64,000 nucleotides of DNA from Xestospongia muta (Eukaryota > Porifera > Demospongiae > Haplosclerida > Petrosiidae). The stretch is from NCBI GenBank assembly GCA_963693285.1, contig OY848924.1, forward strand, positions 7,302,400 through 7,366,399. Direction: 5' to 3'. Under the pieces are notes generated by a model that saw only the letters and a program-made list of their open reading frames with translations, made no database searches and was not told where the DNA came from. Positions 31,044 to 41,736 of the stretch are shown piece by piece; the stretch's first letter is position 1, and each line of letters opens with the position of its first letter. A program made the translations under genes and the position numbers.

Positions 31044-34000
31044 ACACATACACAGTTATTTATGAGGACATTGGAATTAATTAGAAGAGTTGATCTTTTA
31101 ACTGAGGTAATAAACCCAAGACATCAATATGATAATGTTTTAATATTGTATATTGTACAAACATTGTTATAGGTTAATTATCATAACATTTTTGGCTATA
31201 TGGAAGAGATCTACATTTCTCATGACCAATTTTGGACGTGGACTCTTCAACCCTGTTTGGAAAGGGTATGCATTGGTTGGATGGATGGATGGATTACTGA
31301 GATGTGCTAGATCAATACAGGAACAGATGGATGGATGGATGGATTACTGAGATGAGATGTGCTAAATCAATACAGGAACAGATGGATGGATAGATGGATT
31401 ACTGAGATGTGCTAGATCAATACAGGAATAGATGGATGGATAGATTACTGAGATGAGATGTGCTAGATCAATACAGGAACAGATGGATGGATGGATGGAT
31501 TACTGAGATGAGATGGGCTAGATCAATACAGGAACAGATGGATGTCTACTTTCAATATTCTCATGATAACAGATAATGTTTCCTTTCCTTCAGGTACACA
31601 CCGATCATTGTCCATTAGATCTTAATGATATAATTCTCAGATTTCCCGAAAGGGTAAGTTATCTGTAGTCACTAAACATGAGGCTTGCATGAAATGGCCA
31701 CAAATTGTTAAATACTATTATGTATCATTGTCCAGCTGGTATATGAAGATAGCTAAGTGGACAGACTGTTGAGTACTTGTAATTGAATGCACTAAGAGTA
31801 GTCACTAACTATTATTGTGAGAGCAATATTGGTCATTGCTATAATTATTGTTAATATAATATAATGAATATTAAAATTATGCACAGATTAATAAACCTGA
31901 TCCATTAACAGTTAAATCTTACGTGTACATGCATGGATGTGACTACATGTTAATGGATATTTCCTGAACTAAATATAATATCGTGCCCTAGTATATCACA
32001 CTTTATTGTGTCCGGGCATAGCTGCTGTGTGTCAGGTGTTGTTGACGTTTTATTGATGTTGTTACACAGTTATATATTTGCCTAAACTGGAAGTTTAAAG
32101 TTTAGAACTTTGGGAGAGTACAGGGTTTTGGAATTTTAAGTATGAGGTAGAAGGACACTGTGAAATAGAATAGAGTGAAAAGAGAAGGTGTGTGTGTAAA
32201 CAGACCTTATTATTCAAAACAGTATACATAGGCTTGCAAAGACATGTCATGTCGTGTTACATGTAAATATGTTTTATTGTAAATCACCTTGTTTTCTTGT
32301 AGACATAAACAATGTTAGTTATATCCATATTGTCTAGGAATGTTGACTTTTATATGTATTAATACTACTGTAATAGTGATCCTGATCTTCTAGCATCTAG
32401 TGTTCCATTCATGTGACGTCTCTTAGTTGTTCACATTTCAGTACATGTATAGTTTACATGTACAACAACATCTTGTCAGTTTTATAATAATATTTATATG
32501 TGTTTTGGGGGAGGTGGCTAATTAAGAATTGAATAGTCAGAAAATGTTTGTTTAAAGGACAGTGGAATTCAATTAGTCTCAAATATCGGCAGCTGCTGTT
32601 GAATGTATTATGTGTACAGTAATGATGTTATACTATAATATCATACCCAGTGTTAATATTTGTTGTTTTTAAATCCTAGTTTTCTAATGATTTTGAAGTG
32701 TATGAGCAACATTGTGCCTTTGAGACCACTAATCTTCGCTCTTTGGATGAAGCTATGAGTCGAGCCGACTTCAAAGCTTATGTTGAAGTAGGCAATATGA
32801 AAGAGAGAGAGATCAATCGATATACTTAACTTTCTGAACTCAGACATGATGTATTTAAAACTTGTAATAATTTTTAATGATAACAATATTCCTAATTTCA
32901 TATTTACTTTTTCTCTCCGTTTCTTTAGTGGTGTGAGTCACAACCTGAATGTAACAGATTAAAACTGAAAGACTTTTTAGCCAAACCGATGCAAAGACTT
33001 ACAAAATATAAACTTCTATTTGCAGCCATCCTCAAGAAAACCACAGATCCCAGCTGCACTACAGAACTCAAACAAATAGTACGTTAATTTGATATAATGT
33101 TAAATCACACAGCATAATCCGAGTACTGTATATTAGGGACAGACAAGGAGACTAAACAATTACTAATTACTATCTTAGTCACAACACAACTAGTCAAACA
33201 GAGTTCATATTAAAGTTTCTTTTTCTTACTCCATGTAACAATACTCTTTTGCTTATGGTTTAATTGACATGTGTTCAGTATTATGATGTATTACATCATA
33301 ATGAATATATTCTATATGTATTACATCATAATGAATATATTCTATATGTATTACATCATAATGAATATATTCTATATTGTATTAGATGGAGGAAGTTTCT
33401 TTATTTGTGGATTCTGTAAATGGAGTGTTGAGAGATCAAGCAGAGAGTTCTAGAGTTGAAGAAGTCATGAAAAAGATAATTGGATATTCACCAGTAGAAG
33501 TACAAGGAGAACTGAAAGAAGTAAGAAATTAAGGCTATGAATATTTAACGAGATTTATCTTGTATTATTCATTGTACACTACATGCTGTAACCATAGTAA
33601 TGAATAGATACATTTACATGTCTTGTTATTGTAGCTATGAATAAGCTAATTAATTAATGAGCATGTTTTCTTGTACTAGTCTATTGTACACTACATGCTG
33701 TAACCATAGCAATGAATAGGTATATTTACATGTCTTGTTATTGTGGTCTATGAATATTTACTTATTAGGTACTTGTCATATCAGTGTATTAGTTACATAC
33801 ATTTTTACATTTTTAGTTTATTCAACCACATACACATTTGGATTTACTAGCTCCTATGCCTGATGTCGACGTGACAAAACCTCGCATTCTAGTTCTAGAA
33901 GGAAAATTACGTTTTAGAGACCAACATGCTAATAAAGTAAGTGAAGTAAAAGTTGTTTTGTGTAAAATGATTCCAGAAATACAAGTTACAAACAGAAAAG

Positions 34001-36514
34001 CTGTCAACTTATTTACAAAGTCTCAAATTATAAGGAATGAAGCTTACATTTAAGAGTTTGAGTTTGGGAATATGGGAATATGTAATTTTGAGATTTGGAA
34101 TAATAAAAATAAAGCAGGCAATTATGTACATTGGTTGTCTTACCTATTTGTTTCTCTTTCTTTTGTTTAGATAGTTGCTCATGTTTTTCTATTTTCTGAT
34201 ATGCTATTGATTACCAAACCTGTTAAACCTATTAAGAAAGGAGCTGAGAACTATGTCGTCATTAGACCAGTAAATACAATAATTATAATATTTATTTTGT
34301 GTACAAACTTCATTATTAACTGTTTTTTTTATTGTAGCCTTACAAAATTTCAAATGTCCAAGTGGAATTGAGAGATGGAGGTCAGTTTATAATTTCTGTG
34401 GTATATGATTGAATAGCACCATTATCTTCTCTCTCTCTCTCTCTCTTGTGTACACACACACACAGGCACAATATGTTGTATAGTGTTAAATGAGTTTCGT
34501 GTCCTTTCTACATTTTTCACTCTTAAAGCTCACTCTCCTCTGATAGCAAGAGAATGGATGGATCAGATTTCAGCAGCACAGGTAAGCTAATATTTATACT
34601 CAAAACAAATTTACTAAAACATAATGAAACTAAACAAGGGACAATGTAATTTTGTTAAATTTATAGGAATTTTATGACTCAGCTGTTCAGCGCAAGTGTC
34701 AAACTTGGCACATTCTGCACTCCCTGCGTCAGGAGAGGATACTGCATGGCATATCTCAAGACCTCTATGAACCCATTCAATCATCCAATCATAGAACTAG
34801 TATAGGAGGTGTCTCCCCTATCTTACCAAAATCCTCAGGAATTGGATTCCGTCGTGTAGCATCTAATGATTCAACATTGAGCAGTAACTCCTCCTCAGCA
34901 TTCCCATTTGATCTTCAACTCTCTACCTCTCCTCATGGGAGCAGACGTGGGACGTTACCCGCTACATTACCTGGTCGGACAGGATCTGACCCCCACAAGA
35001 AGTCACCAAGATTGTCCACACCATTTCTTTTAAGTCCTGCTGATTCTGCATTTGAAAATTGGTCTGCATCATCAAAACGGTCTTCCCTTGCACCTTGTTG
35101 GAGTAGAACAGCTAGTCTCAATACCCTCCTGGAAAAGCATGGTGACCATTCTGACACCACCATATATGAAAGAAATACACGTTGTCTTAATGTGACCCTG
35201 GTTGACGTAGCAACACAAACAGATCCCATTCAGCCCCACCCCTTATCACATCCATCTAAAATTATTGTAGATAGCGATAGTAACTCTGATGATGAAGACT
35301 ATCATCCTCTCTCACTTTGTTCCCCTGTTAATCCCCTGGAAAGTCCAACAAACCATGTGAGAAAAATGGGACAACATCGTCGTGTTCGATCTAATCCAAC
35401 TAACATTGCATTTAACACCAATACATACATTCTGGATACCAACTCACCTGATTTGGCGACACCTTTTCAAAATGATTCCATACAAGAGGAGTCCATTAAA
35501 TACGACCCTTCTACATCAACCTGTCCTCTCCAAAGTGTGTCCCTCAGTTCCAATGAAGGATCAATGGGTTCATCCTTCTCAGAACAAACTACAGAAGGAT
35601 CTCATAGTTCTTCCTCCTTGATGACAGAGATAATTAAAGAGTTATCAAAAAATGATAATGACATTAAAAAAAAATTACAATTGTTTAATGGCCAATCAAG
35701 TTATATGGAGCACACAGATAAGACTGAGACAAGAAGACAACGGAGCTTAAGTCTGCACTCCAATTTCCATTTCTATAGCAACCTTGAAAAACGACTCAAC
35801 ACTCGACGAAGTGCTATCCAACTAACAAACATCCTAGAGAGTAAAGATGAAGAAAGTGACGAATATAATGAAAGCAACACTAACTCATCATACTTCCTAC
35901 GTAATAGCAAACTCAGGCGCAGCAAGAGCTCATTTGAATTGTCATTTAACCACAGACGAACATTTTTAAAACATCCAAGCCCACTAACTACACACATGAT
36001 GAGACGCAGTAATGAGCACATCTTCTTACAACCCGAAAAACACGATGTCAGGACATCTCCTGTTTTACCTTCAGCTTTTGAGCACAAATTTGAGAGTTCT
36101 GGGGAAGAAGAGAATATAAAAGACAAGCAAGCAAAGAAGGACAGTCTAAAGCTGCCCATTAAGGAAGAAAACACTGCTAATCAGGAAAAATCATCTTGGT
36201 TTTCAAGACGGTCCAAACGAGCAGACGGGATATCTCCAATCCAAAGTAAAAGGAGTTTGTTGGGGTTATCTCCGATCCAGAGTAAAAGGAGTTTGTTGGG
36301 GTTAATACGAGGGAAGGCTGTATCCATGGAGACAGGGATGAATGACCCAACATCCACCAGAATGGTGACTACACCTAGTGAGACAACACAAGATGGAATA
36401 CCTTCTGTACAATTTACAAGGAGACATAAATTGTCCTTGTCTCCACACCAACAACGTCCTAGGATAATGTATGTGATAGCCTCAGATAACAATCTACAAC
36501 TTGACAGGAATTAA
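24404..36514 (+). CDS. PLEKHG5: PLEKHG5-like Rho guanine nucleotide exchange factor (DH-PH)
   Basis: Exons: 24404..24445, 25275..25374, 25517..25570, 27208..27256, 28685..28778, 29944..30035, 30086..30215, 30268..30321, 30456..30593, 30752..30796, 30857..30952, 31056..31106, 31173..31265, 31594..31653, 32680..32787, 32929..33078, 33386..33520, 33817..33936, 34171..34269, 34338..34380, 34466..34581, 34667..36514. From ATG 24443 this gives about 1225 residues; the true N-terminus is uncertain. An RBD-like segment lies near residues 98-180. The DH domain (~254-484) keeps [20 protein letters not shown] and [20 protein letters not shown], close to human PLEKHG5 [20 protein letters not shown]. The PH domain (~485-620) has [24 protein letters not shown] and VIRPPYKIS. 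About 600 Ser-rich, mostly disordered residues follow, ending [16 protein letters not shown]. Expected to activate RhoA-type GTPases. A polyadenylation signal aataaa is at 36580. Confidence 0.85.
27113..27206 (+). repeat. (TC)n tract abutting a 3' splice site
   Basis: About 94 bases of pure TC end directly in ctctctag, the acceptor of the PLEKHG5-like exon at 27208. Confidence 0.95.
27826..28231. repeat. 102-bp tandem repeat, four copies
   Basis: Units start at about 27826, 27928, 28030 and 28132 and are nearly identical. Each begins aaagtagtggattacc and ends gaaggaaaggtttgcatta. Within a unit ctttccttc and gaaggaaag can pair, so each copy is itself a hairpin. It lies in a PLEKHG5-like intron. 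Confidence 0.95.
28310..28420 (+). repeat. Tandem gttgatccatccatct repeat
   Basis: Alternating ctgttgatccatccatc and aatccatctgttgatcc units in a PLEKHG5-like intron. Confidence 0.85.
28658..28676 (+). repeat. Short (CT)n polypyrimidine tract
   Basis: Nineteen bases of CT lie eight bases before the caag acceptor of the exon at 28685. Confidence 0.8.
28968..29512. mobile_element. Second foldback element with internal 25-bp tandem repeat
   Basis: The left arm starts cacatcacaaagctatatgt and the right arm ends acatatagctttgtgatgtg. Further paired landmarks are aagaaccctgatgtctgaca with tgtcagacatcagggttctt. The centre, 29179-29288, holds about four units of aatacatgtacatgtagtct. It fills half of the intron between 28778 and 29944 and has no coding frame. 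Confidence 0.85.
30362..30454 (+). repeat. (CT)n tract as polypyrimidine tract
   Basis: About 92 bases of CT run straight into the ctcag acceptor of the exon at 30456. This (CT)n tract takes up over two thirds of the 134-base intron. Confidence 0.95.
30984..31041 (+). repeat. (CT)n tract in a PLEKHG5-like intron
   Basis: About 58 bases of CT, followed by tacacacatacacag, the acceptor of the exon at 31056. Confidence 0.95.
31270..31550 (+). repeat. Minisatellite of ~55-bp units with (GATG)n
   Basis: About five units combine gatggatggatggattactg with agatgtgctagatcaatacaggaac. It starts a few bases after the donor at 31266, so the purine-rich GGAT strand is the coding strand at the 5' end of this intron. 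Confidence 0.9.
33283..33376 (+). repeat. 30-bp tandem repeat, three copies
   Basis: Units of atgtattacatcataatga followed by atatattct just before the exon at 33386. Confidence 0.9.
33536..33640 (+). repeat. Dispersed ~100-bp repeat, copy 3
   Basis: A diverged copy of the 6288 family (attgtacactacatgctgta conserved), in a PLEKHG5-like intron and in near-tandem with copy 4. Confidence 0.8.
33655..33762 (+). repeat. Dispersed ~100-bp repeat, copy 4
   Basis: Near-identical to the copy at 6288, including the leading atgagcatgttttc and the trailing ctatgaatattta. Confidence 0.85.
34426..34465 (+). repeat. (CT)n plus (CA)n before a 3' splice site
   Basis: A CT run followed by tacacacacacacacag, the acceptor of the exon at 34466. 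Confidence 0.85.
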
Positions 36515-37371
36515 AATTTTATTTACCATTTTTACTACTATTTGCACTATCTATTTAATCATCATTATAATTAATTTTTAATAAATGTTTCAATTTGTGT
36601 TTTGGTTATTGTGTATAAAAAAATGTCTGTGTTCTGTATTTTCAAGACATAATTAATACATTCTACCCTCTTATTACATATCTATAATGTAGTACATCTT
36701 GTTCAAGAAGAGATTGGTTTATAATATTGCAACTTATCAAAAATTTGATAATGGATAACTTGTCCTTTCCTAAATAATGTAACTGCCAAGTTTTTATTAG
36801 GCAGTGTCTGGAGTGCTGGTCATAGACACTATACTTTAATGGGAATTTAATACTATATCCCCAACCCTAAACCCTAAACATCAGATTAGCTCTTGTCATT
36901 TCACCATGAACTCTAAAAATCACTTAATACATTATCATCTCAAGCAAGTCTTCCTCTTTTTCGACCACCCCTCTCCTCTTCTCTTAAATTCTTCTCAACA
37001 TGAACATGTCAATTCATTTAAATATCTTGGTTAATTAAAAATAAATGATTAATACTATAATATAACAAGATGACCTTAAAAACATGATATTTAAATGATG
37101 TTGATGATGATTATCAACAGTTGTTGTTATGAAAAATTGTGTGTTTCAATGAGCTGACTTTATATGTCTGGCCAGTTTACAAAACTATTATTAAAAGTAC
37201 AAATCATCCACTGACTACTTGACTGTAATTTACTCCATACACACTGAGAAATAAAGAATACATCAATTGATATGTAATGACTTACATTGGTTACTGCTGT
37301 TAATATCTAAACAGTAACCTTTTTATTGCTTCTAAAAACAGAAATTATTTCATTTCATTGACCAATTTCTT
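36515..37371. other. Convergent spacer after PLEKHG5-like gene
   Basis: 857 bases with the PLEKHG5-like 3' UTR and its aataaa at 36580-36585. Two ccctaaa units near 36866 resemble telomeric repeat by chance. No gene is supported. Confidence 0.55.
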
Positions 37372-37596
37372 CTACTTTACTCCAGTTTCAAATAGAACTC
37401 GATGAGTTACAGTCAATTCTGGTATTGTGGTCTTTCCATAACAAAAATTTTCCTCTGCATTGTCTAAGAGTCTTGTCAGTCTGGATACTAAAACTAGTTG
37501 GGATAGTTTTTCACAAGACTTGCTTTGGATGGAGAAATAAGTATGAGATGTGAATGTAACCGTCAACACATCTCCAAGGAATGTACCAACAGCCAT
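37372..37596 (-). CDS. Hypothetical 74-residue protein
   Basis: An intronless frame begins MAVGTFLGDVLTVTF and ends RVLFETGVK. I do not recognise the family. The start lies in aaaATGGCTG, the same AAAATGGC context seen at the MICOS10 start and in the UGTs, which is modest support. Composition is mixed and not repeat-derived (EKLSQLVLVSRLTRLLDNAEE could be a helix). It may be a real small gene, one exon of a larger gene, or chance. Confidence 0.35.
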   Translation of the reverse strand: MAVGTFLGDVLTVTFTSHTYFSIQSKSCEKLSQLVLVSRLTRLLDNAEENFCYGKTTIPELTVTHRVLFETGVK

Positions 37597-37684
37597 TTTG
37601 TCTTATTCCAATGAGTATCCAATACTCTTTATAGAGGAGTATTATTATATTAATAACAATATATATTATGTATTAATTGACTAA

Positions 37685-37828
37685 TATAGGAGCTGTTGAT
37701 ATGATTAGTAAATTATTTTGAATACTATTAGTAAATTATTTGAATACTATTAGTAAATTATTTGAATACTATTAGTAAATTATTTTGAATACTATTAGTA
37801 AATTATTTTGAATACTATTAGTAAAAAC
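37685..37828. repeat. ~22-bp AT-rich tandem repeat
   Basis: About six units of ttattttgaatactattagt followed by aaa, alternating 22 and 23 bases. Confidence 0.9.
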
Positions 37829-38689
37829 TATTAATATATCCAAATCACCTGGTCTATAAATAGAATGATATCATAACTATCTATTATAATCTTCCATCCA
37901 TTCATCCTACTTCAATGATGCTATATCTTCACTGATAAATACAACATGCCACAACAGAGGCCATACAACTTTAGTAATTACACCATCTACAATACACAAA
38001 AGCTAATTATAAGTGGACAGATAATGTCATACATCCCTCTGCCTTTAATAAAGGTATTTGCAATTGTTGTATATCCCAGAGATTACATATCCTATCTGAA
38101 CCACCTAATACCATTTATAATAACATTATATTAAGAGATATTGAACTAACCAGAAACAATATATTAGTATTATTTGAAAGTCAATTATTTCGTCTGGTAG
38201 GTTGTTCAATTTCTTTTTAATTAACCCCAGTGTCTCCAGTCTTAATGCATTCAGTGGTAATGTCATGATATTTATTATTAATGGTCATCTGTAATTGCAA
38301 CACCCATTTCATGAAATTGTGATAAAACATTCCTATCTTTAACCATATGTCAATCTACCAGACCTATAAGTAACAATGAAAGTAGAGAGATTGTACATAG
38401 GTCATTAATCAGTAACAATTGGTACATAACAATTCAGATTGAATTATTGATAATACAGAACCTTGAAAAGGAGGTTTGTCAATACTAGTGGTCACTATTT
38501 ACTATTCAAAAGGTATTCACTTAGTAAGTACTAATTGCAACAGATAAGTACTTGCCCATTAACTTAGTAATACTAGTTAATTTATTTATACAAATTCTCA
38601 TTATGTAACAACAATTATTATTACTCCAAAATTAAAATTGAGCTTTTATTTGTTTTACAACATCCATAACATCGATGTTAACTTTTAGC
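37829..38689. other. Intergenic, nothing recognised
   Basis: 861 AT-rich bases between the short repeat array and the GT61 fragment. Frames are short and without family features. Confidence 0.5.
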
Positions 38690-39202
38690 TCAGAGCCTTT
38701 GAACTCTGTTATAACCATAGCAACGTCGACCAGTGAGGGTACACAACATTTTGAAGGTAGGATTTGATCTTTGTGATGAAGGTACAAGTTCAAATATCAA
38801 AACATGATCTTGTAACCACCACAAGCGAACTAGACCACCATTACGTACACCTAGAAATACATTTGCTTGATGTACAAGTTTTATTTGATCACAAAGATCC
38901 ATTTCTTCAGGATACATCATATTAATATTAGTCATAGGAAATGCCTTCTTTAAACAATCTATTAACTCTGCAGAGTTGGTCAGTACTCTAGACATTTTTG
39001 TCTTCCTATCTCCTTCAAAGCAATTATAAAGTTTATAAGTTTGTACAACAATACTACATATTTCTTTACTATTATAGACTTTATCTTTTAAGGAACAAGC
39101 ATCAAGAACTCTTTGTCTAAACTCGTGAAACCGAGTCCCTGGCAATCCTCTACTGTTGCAGTCATAACATTTTTTACATAATCGAGCAATAACATCTCCC
39201 AT
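38690..39202 (-). pseudogene. Truncated GT61 (EOGT-like) glycosyltransferase fragment
   Basis: An intronless frame of 170 residues matches only the C-terminal half of GT61/DUF563 enzymes such as EOGT (EGF-domain O-GlcNAc transferase). Correspondences are LTNSAELIDCLKKAFP with the ...LNQNELVNAL region, DQIKLVHQANVFLGVRNGGL with [20 protein letters not shown], then VLIFELVPSS, and RRCYGY near the end. The family's HGAGL motif has become RNGGL, so the histidine is lost. No N-terminal half (about 300 residues in EOGT) is visible upstream, where the next gene starts 330 bases away on the other strand. The frame is open up to an acceptor-like cctcag about 30 bases upstream of the ATG. It is either a relic or a diverged short gene. 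Confidence 0.6.
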
Positions 39203-39531
39203 TTTACATTGAAAAGCAGTAGTAGAAAAGCTGAGGGAGTAGTTATTATTTGTTCAAAACATATTGTTCCTAGTTCAACCTAAATGCATTAATTTCACAT
39301 TAAAGTATGACATTCTCCTACTGGCATTTTGAACATTTCCTTTTCATTATTGCCAGGTGTTTAGCCAGGTGCTTGCTTAATTCACATGTGAATATGACTG
39401 ATTACATATGAGCTAAGCAAAACGGATAATGTTATCACAAATTAAATTGTTATTTTCAATTAAGCTAAAATAAACATACTACACGTAAAAAGTGTGTTTA
39501 TTATTGCCTAATACAGTCTTGTCCTGATAAG
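39203..39531. other. Divergent spacer
   Basis: 329 bases between the GT61 fragment and the first small membrane protein gene. No motif stood out. Confidence 0.45.
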
Positions 39532-40602
39532 ATGATATCCGATCCAGCGATTGCTGCTTTTCTTTTCTTAATAATATTTTCTGTGTCCATATTGGCTCAG
39601 ACTGTGGGTATGTTGATATAATAATTGCATGAATATTTAAGCCACTGTCTACCTCAATGCAGATAAATCACTAAGTTACTTTCTCTATTGATGACTCCAC
39701 TTTAAACATTTGTGTATTGTGTATAGATAGATATCTGTATCTGTATGTTTGAGGTAGTGTTGTTATAGTTAACTATAACTAAAACTAAAACCCTTTTAAT
39801 TTAGTCTAATTATAGTTTAGTTAATTAATTGTAGCTAACTAAAAGTAAAGACAAACTAAAACACCACTAACTTGAAGGATGCCTTGGCTCTTATTTCTAC
39901 AAACCTATATTAATACTTGTATTTCATATACTTATAGTTACTAGCAGTGAGTCCAATGATGCACCATTTGTTGGTTATATTTTGATATCACTTGGTGTCC
40001 TGGCTTTCCTCAGCGGTGTTGTTATATTTGTTGTTGCGTTCTTTGTGGAGGTTTGGCCTTTTAAATCAAATACAGGTAATATATATATATTTTTTTTTTT
40101 ACTTAATAAAAAATATATACAAAAGCCCAGTGGGACAGTCCAAGATCACTATATTTTAATACTGATCCATACCTCCTAAACTGTAAATATGAAACATTAA
40201 AGTATGTGGTTTGAGGTTTGGACTGTCCTGCTGGCCTATGTTCGAAGGTAAGACTGTCCCACTGGGCTGCATAATACTTGTGAGAGGACTATTAAATATT
40301 CATAGACCACAATAACAATAAATGTACATGTACCTATTCATTGCTATGGTTACAGCATGTAGTGTACAATAGACTGGTACATTAAAACTAACCTCATTAA
40401 GTATTCATAAACACTTTTTAATTATTGATTTACAGATTTAGAGGTAGTCAATAATGTGGCGTATAATATCGTCAATCTTTCTGCTCCACGTTGTTCACAA
40501 GATGGCAATGCAATATATGAAATAATGAGTGATTATGAAACTCCTCCCACCACTTCACCTTTCCCATATGAAGAGATGACACACCCATTAAATCATGTCT
40601 AA
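39532..40602 (+). CDS. Small single-pass membrane protein with YEIM tail, paralog A
   Basis: Three exons, join(39532..39607, 39938..40075, 40436..40602), 126 residues. Exon 1 is a signal peptide (AAFLFLIIFSVSILAQ). Exon 2 gives a very short ectodomain (TSSESNDAPF) and one membrane helix (GYILISLGVLAFLSGVVIF). Exon 3 is a cytoplasmic tail, DLEVVNNVAYNIV, then NAIYEIMSDYETPP and a final FPYEEM. YEIM fits both YxxM (PI3K SH2) and YxxPhi (AP-2) consensus; YNIV fits YxxPhi. I do not recognise the family. A paralog with the same exon lengths (76 and 138) follows 1.1 kb downstream. The topology resembles small immune adaptor or co-receptor chains, but no charged residue is seen in the helix. Function unknown. 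Confidence 0.7.
40125..40268. mobile_element. MITE-like element with 17-bp terminal inverted repeats
   Basis: The left end gcccagtgggacagtc (40125-40140) and the right end gactgtcccactgggc (40252-40267) are perfect reverse complements. A degenerate third copy, ggactgtcctgctggcc, lies inside. About 144 bases in intron 2 of paralog A, without coding frame. Confidence 0.75.
40296..40385 (-). repeat. Dispersed ~100-bp repeat, copy 5 (reverse)
   Basis: Reverse complement of the 6288 family (attgctatggttacagcatg) in intron 2 of paralog A. Confidence 0.85.
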
Positions 40603-41207
40603 ACCAACATAGCCTATATTTTGTCCATTATTGTTACTGTTTTGAGTGTAATTATTATTGATTTCCTTTTATTTCAATGATGACTCATGTATCAACATTC
40701 AATACATCCTTCTAGTCATGCTGTACTGCAATACATGCGTTAAAAATGTTACAAGCGAATCCAGACCTCATTTTAAGTTCATGAATATACTAGTAATGAA
40801 CACATTATTAGCCAGCTGTCAATTTCATAATATAACATATACTTGTAGGTTTCAAGGTTTAAAGGTTTAAATAGATAAGATATGATTAGACCTGTACAAT
40901 AGATATATAACAGAGGATCATGTGACATTATAATTTATAAATAATGGAAACCACACAACAACATTACAGCTCAATAGCCTAATAGCACAATGACTAACAG
41001 CTGCAATAACTAATTAACAATTGCAATAAAATTGATGATTGACATATTGAAAGTAATTATGATTGTAATTAAAGTAATGACAACATTCTTGGGTTATGTA
41101 TATTTAAACATTTAGTTTACAAATGACCCTAAAATAACAAAAAAGTGTTATTACTTCTCACAAAACACACCAGTAATTTGCTTAGAATTGCCAGATTGCT
41201 GGATAAT
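40603..41207. other. Intergenic, small membrane protein cluster
   Basis: 605 bases, no gene supported apart from the likely 3' UTR of paralog A and the promoter of the following first exon. Confidence 0.5.
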
Positions 41208-41283
41208 ATGCTGACTGTAGCTGCTTTTCTTTTTTCAATGATACTTAAATCAGTATTGGCTCAGACAAGCCACTATACTGAAG
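41208..41283 (+). CDS. Orphan/alternative first exon of the membrane-protein family (B)
   Basis: A 76-base exon, the same length as exon 1 of paralogs A and C, encodes MLTVAAFLFSMILKSVLAQ and ends in gtaagt. It is very close to paralog C exon 1 (AIFLFSMIFELVLAQT), including the preceding LLDNM context. No membrane or tail exon follows before paralog C exon 1 at 41737. It may be an alternative first exon spliced to 42013, which the phase allows, or the remnant of a third gene. Confidence 0.5.
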
Positions 41284-41736
41284 GTAAGTTTTTATCAACA
41301 ATAATATTACCTGTACAGGGCCTAAAATAACAGTTATCACAGGTAATTTGGGCAATGATAATTAAGATTTGGGCGGACAGTAATAGAGTTTTGAGCAGTG
41401 TAATTTTTTACATATTTTTGTATTTTAGCTCATCAATAATGTTATCACTATGATAATCCTTTTCTTTAATATCAGCTCTTATAACACTAGTTCTTCAGCA
41501 TTATAAGTCGATTGTTTTCTGCCTTATTTCGAATCTGCGATACTCCCCCTCCATGAAAATTATAATTAAATTAAAATTTGCGTTGCACTTTGATGGCTGT
41601 ACTATAGATCTAACATAGATAGCAGTTATTTTTAGGCCTCTTATGACCCATGGTCAACATACATTCGATAGTGTTTACTAATATTGACAATTATGGTTGA
41701 ACCCTTCTCATTATGCGCCCCTGGTTGCTGGATAAT

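Noticed and set aside
34933..36492. Several minus-strand frames of 98-133 residues
   Set aside because: Antisense shadows of the large last exon of the PLEKHG5-like gene.
36861..36880. Telomere-like ccctaaaccctaaa
   Set aside because: Only two partial units in ordinary spacer DNA; no array.
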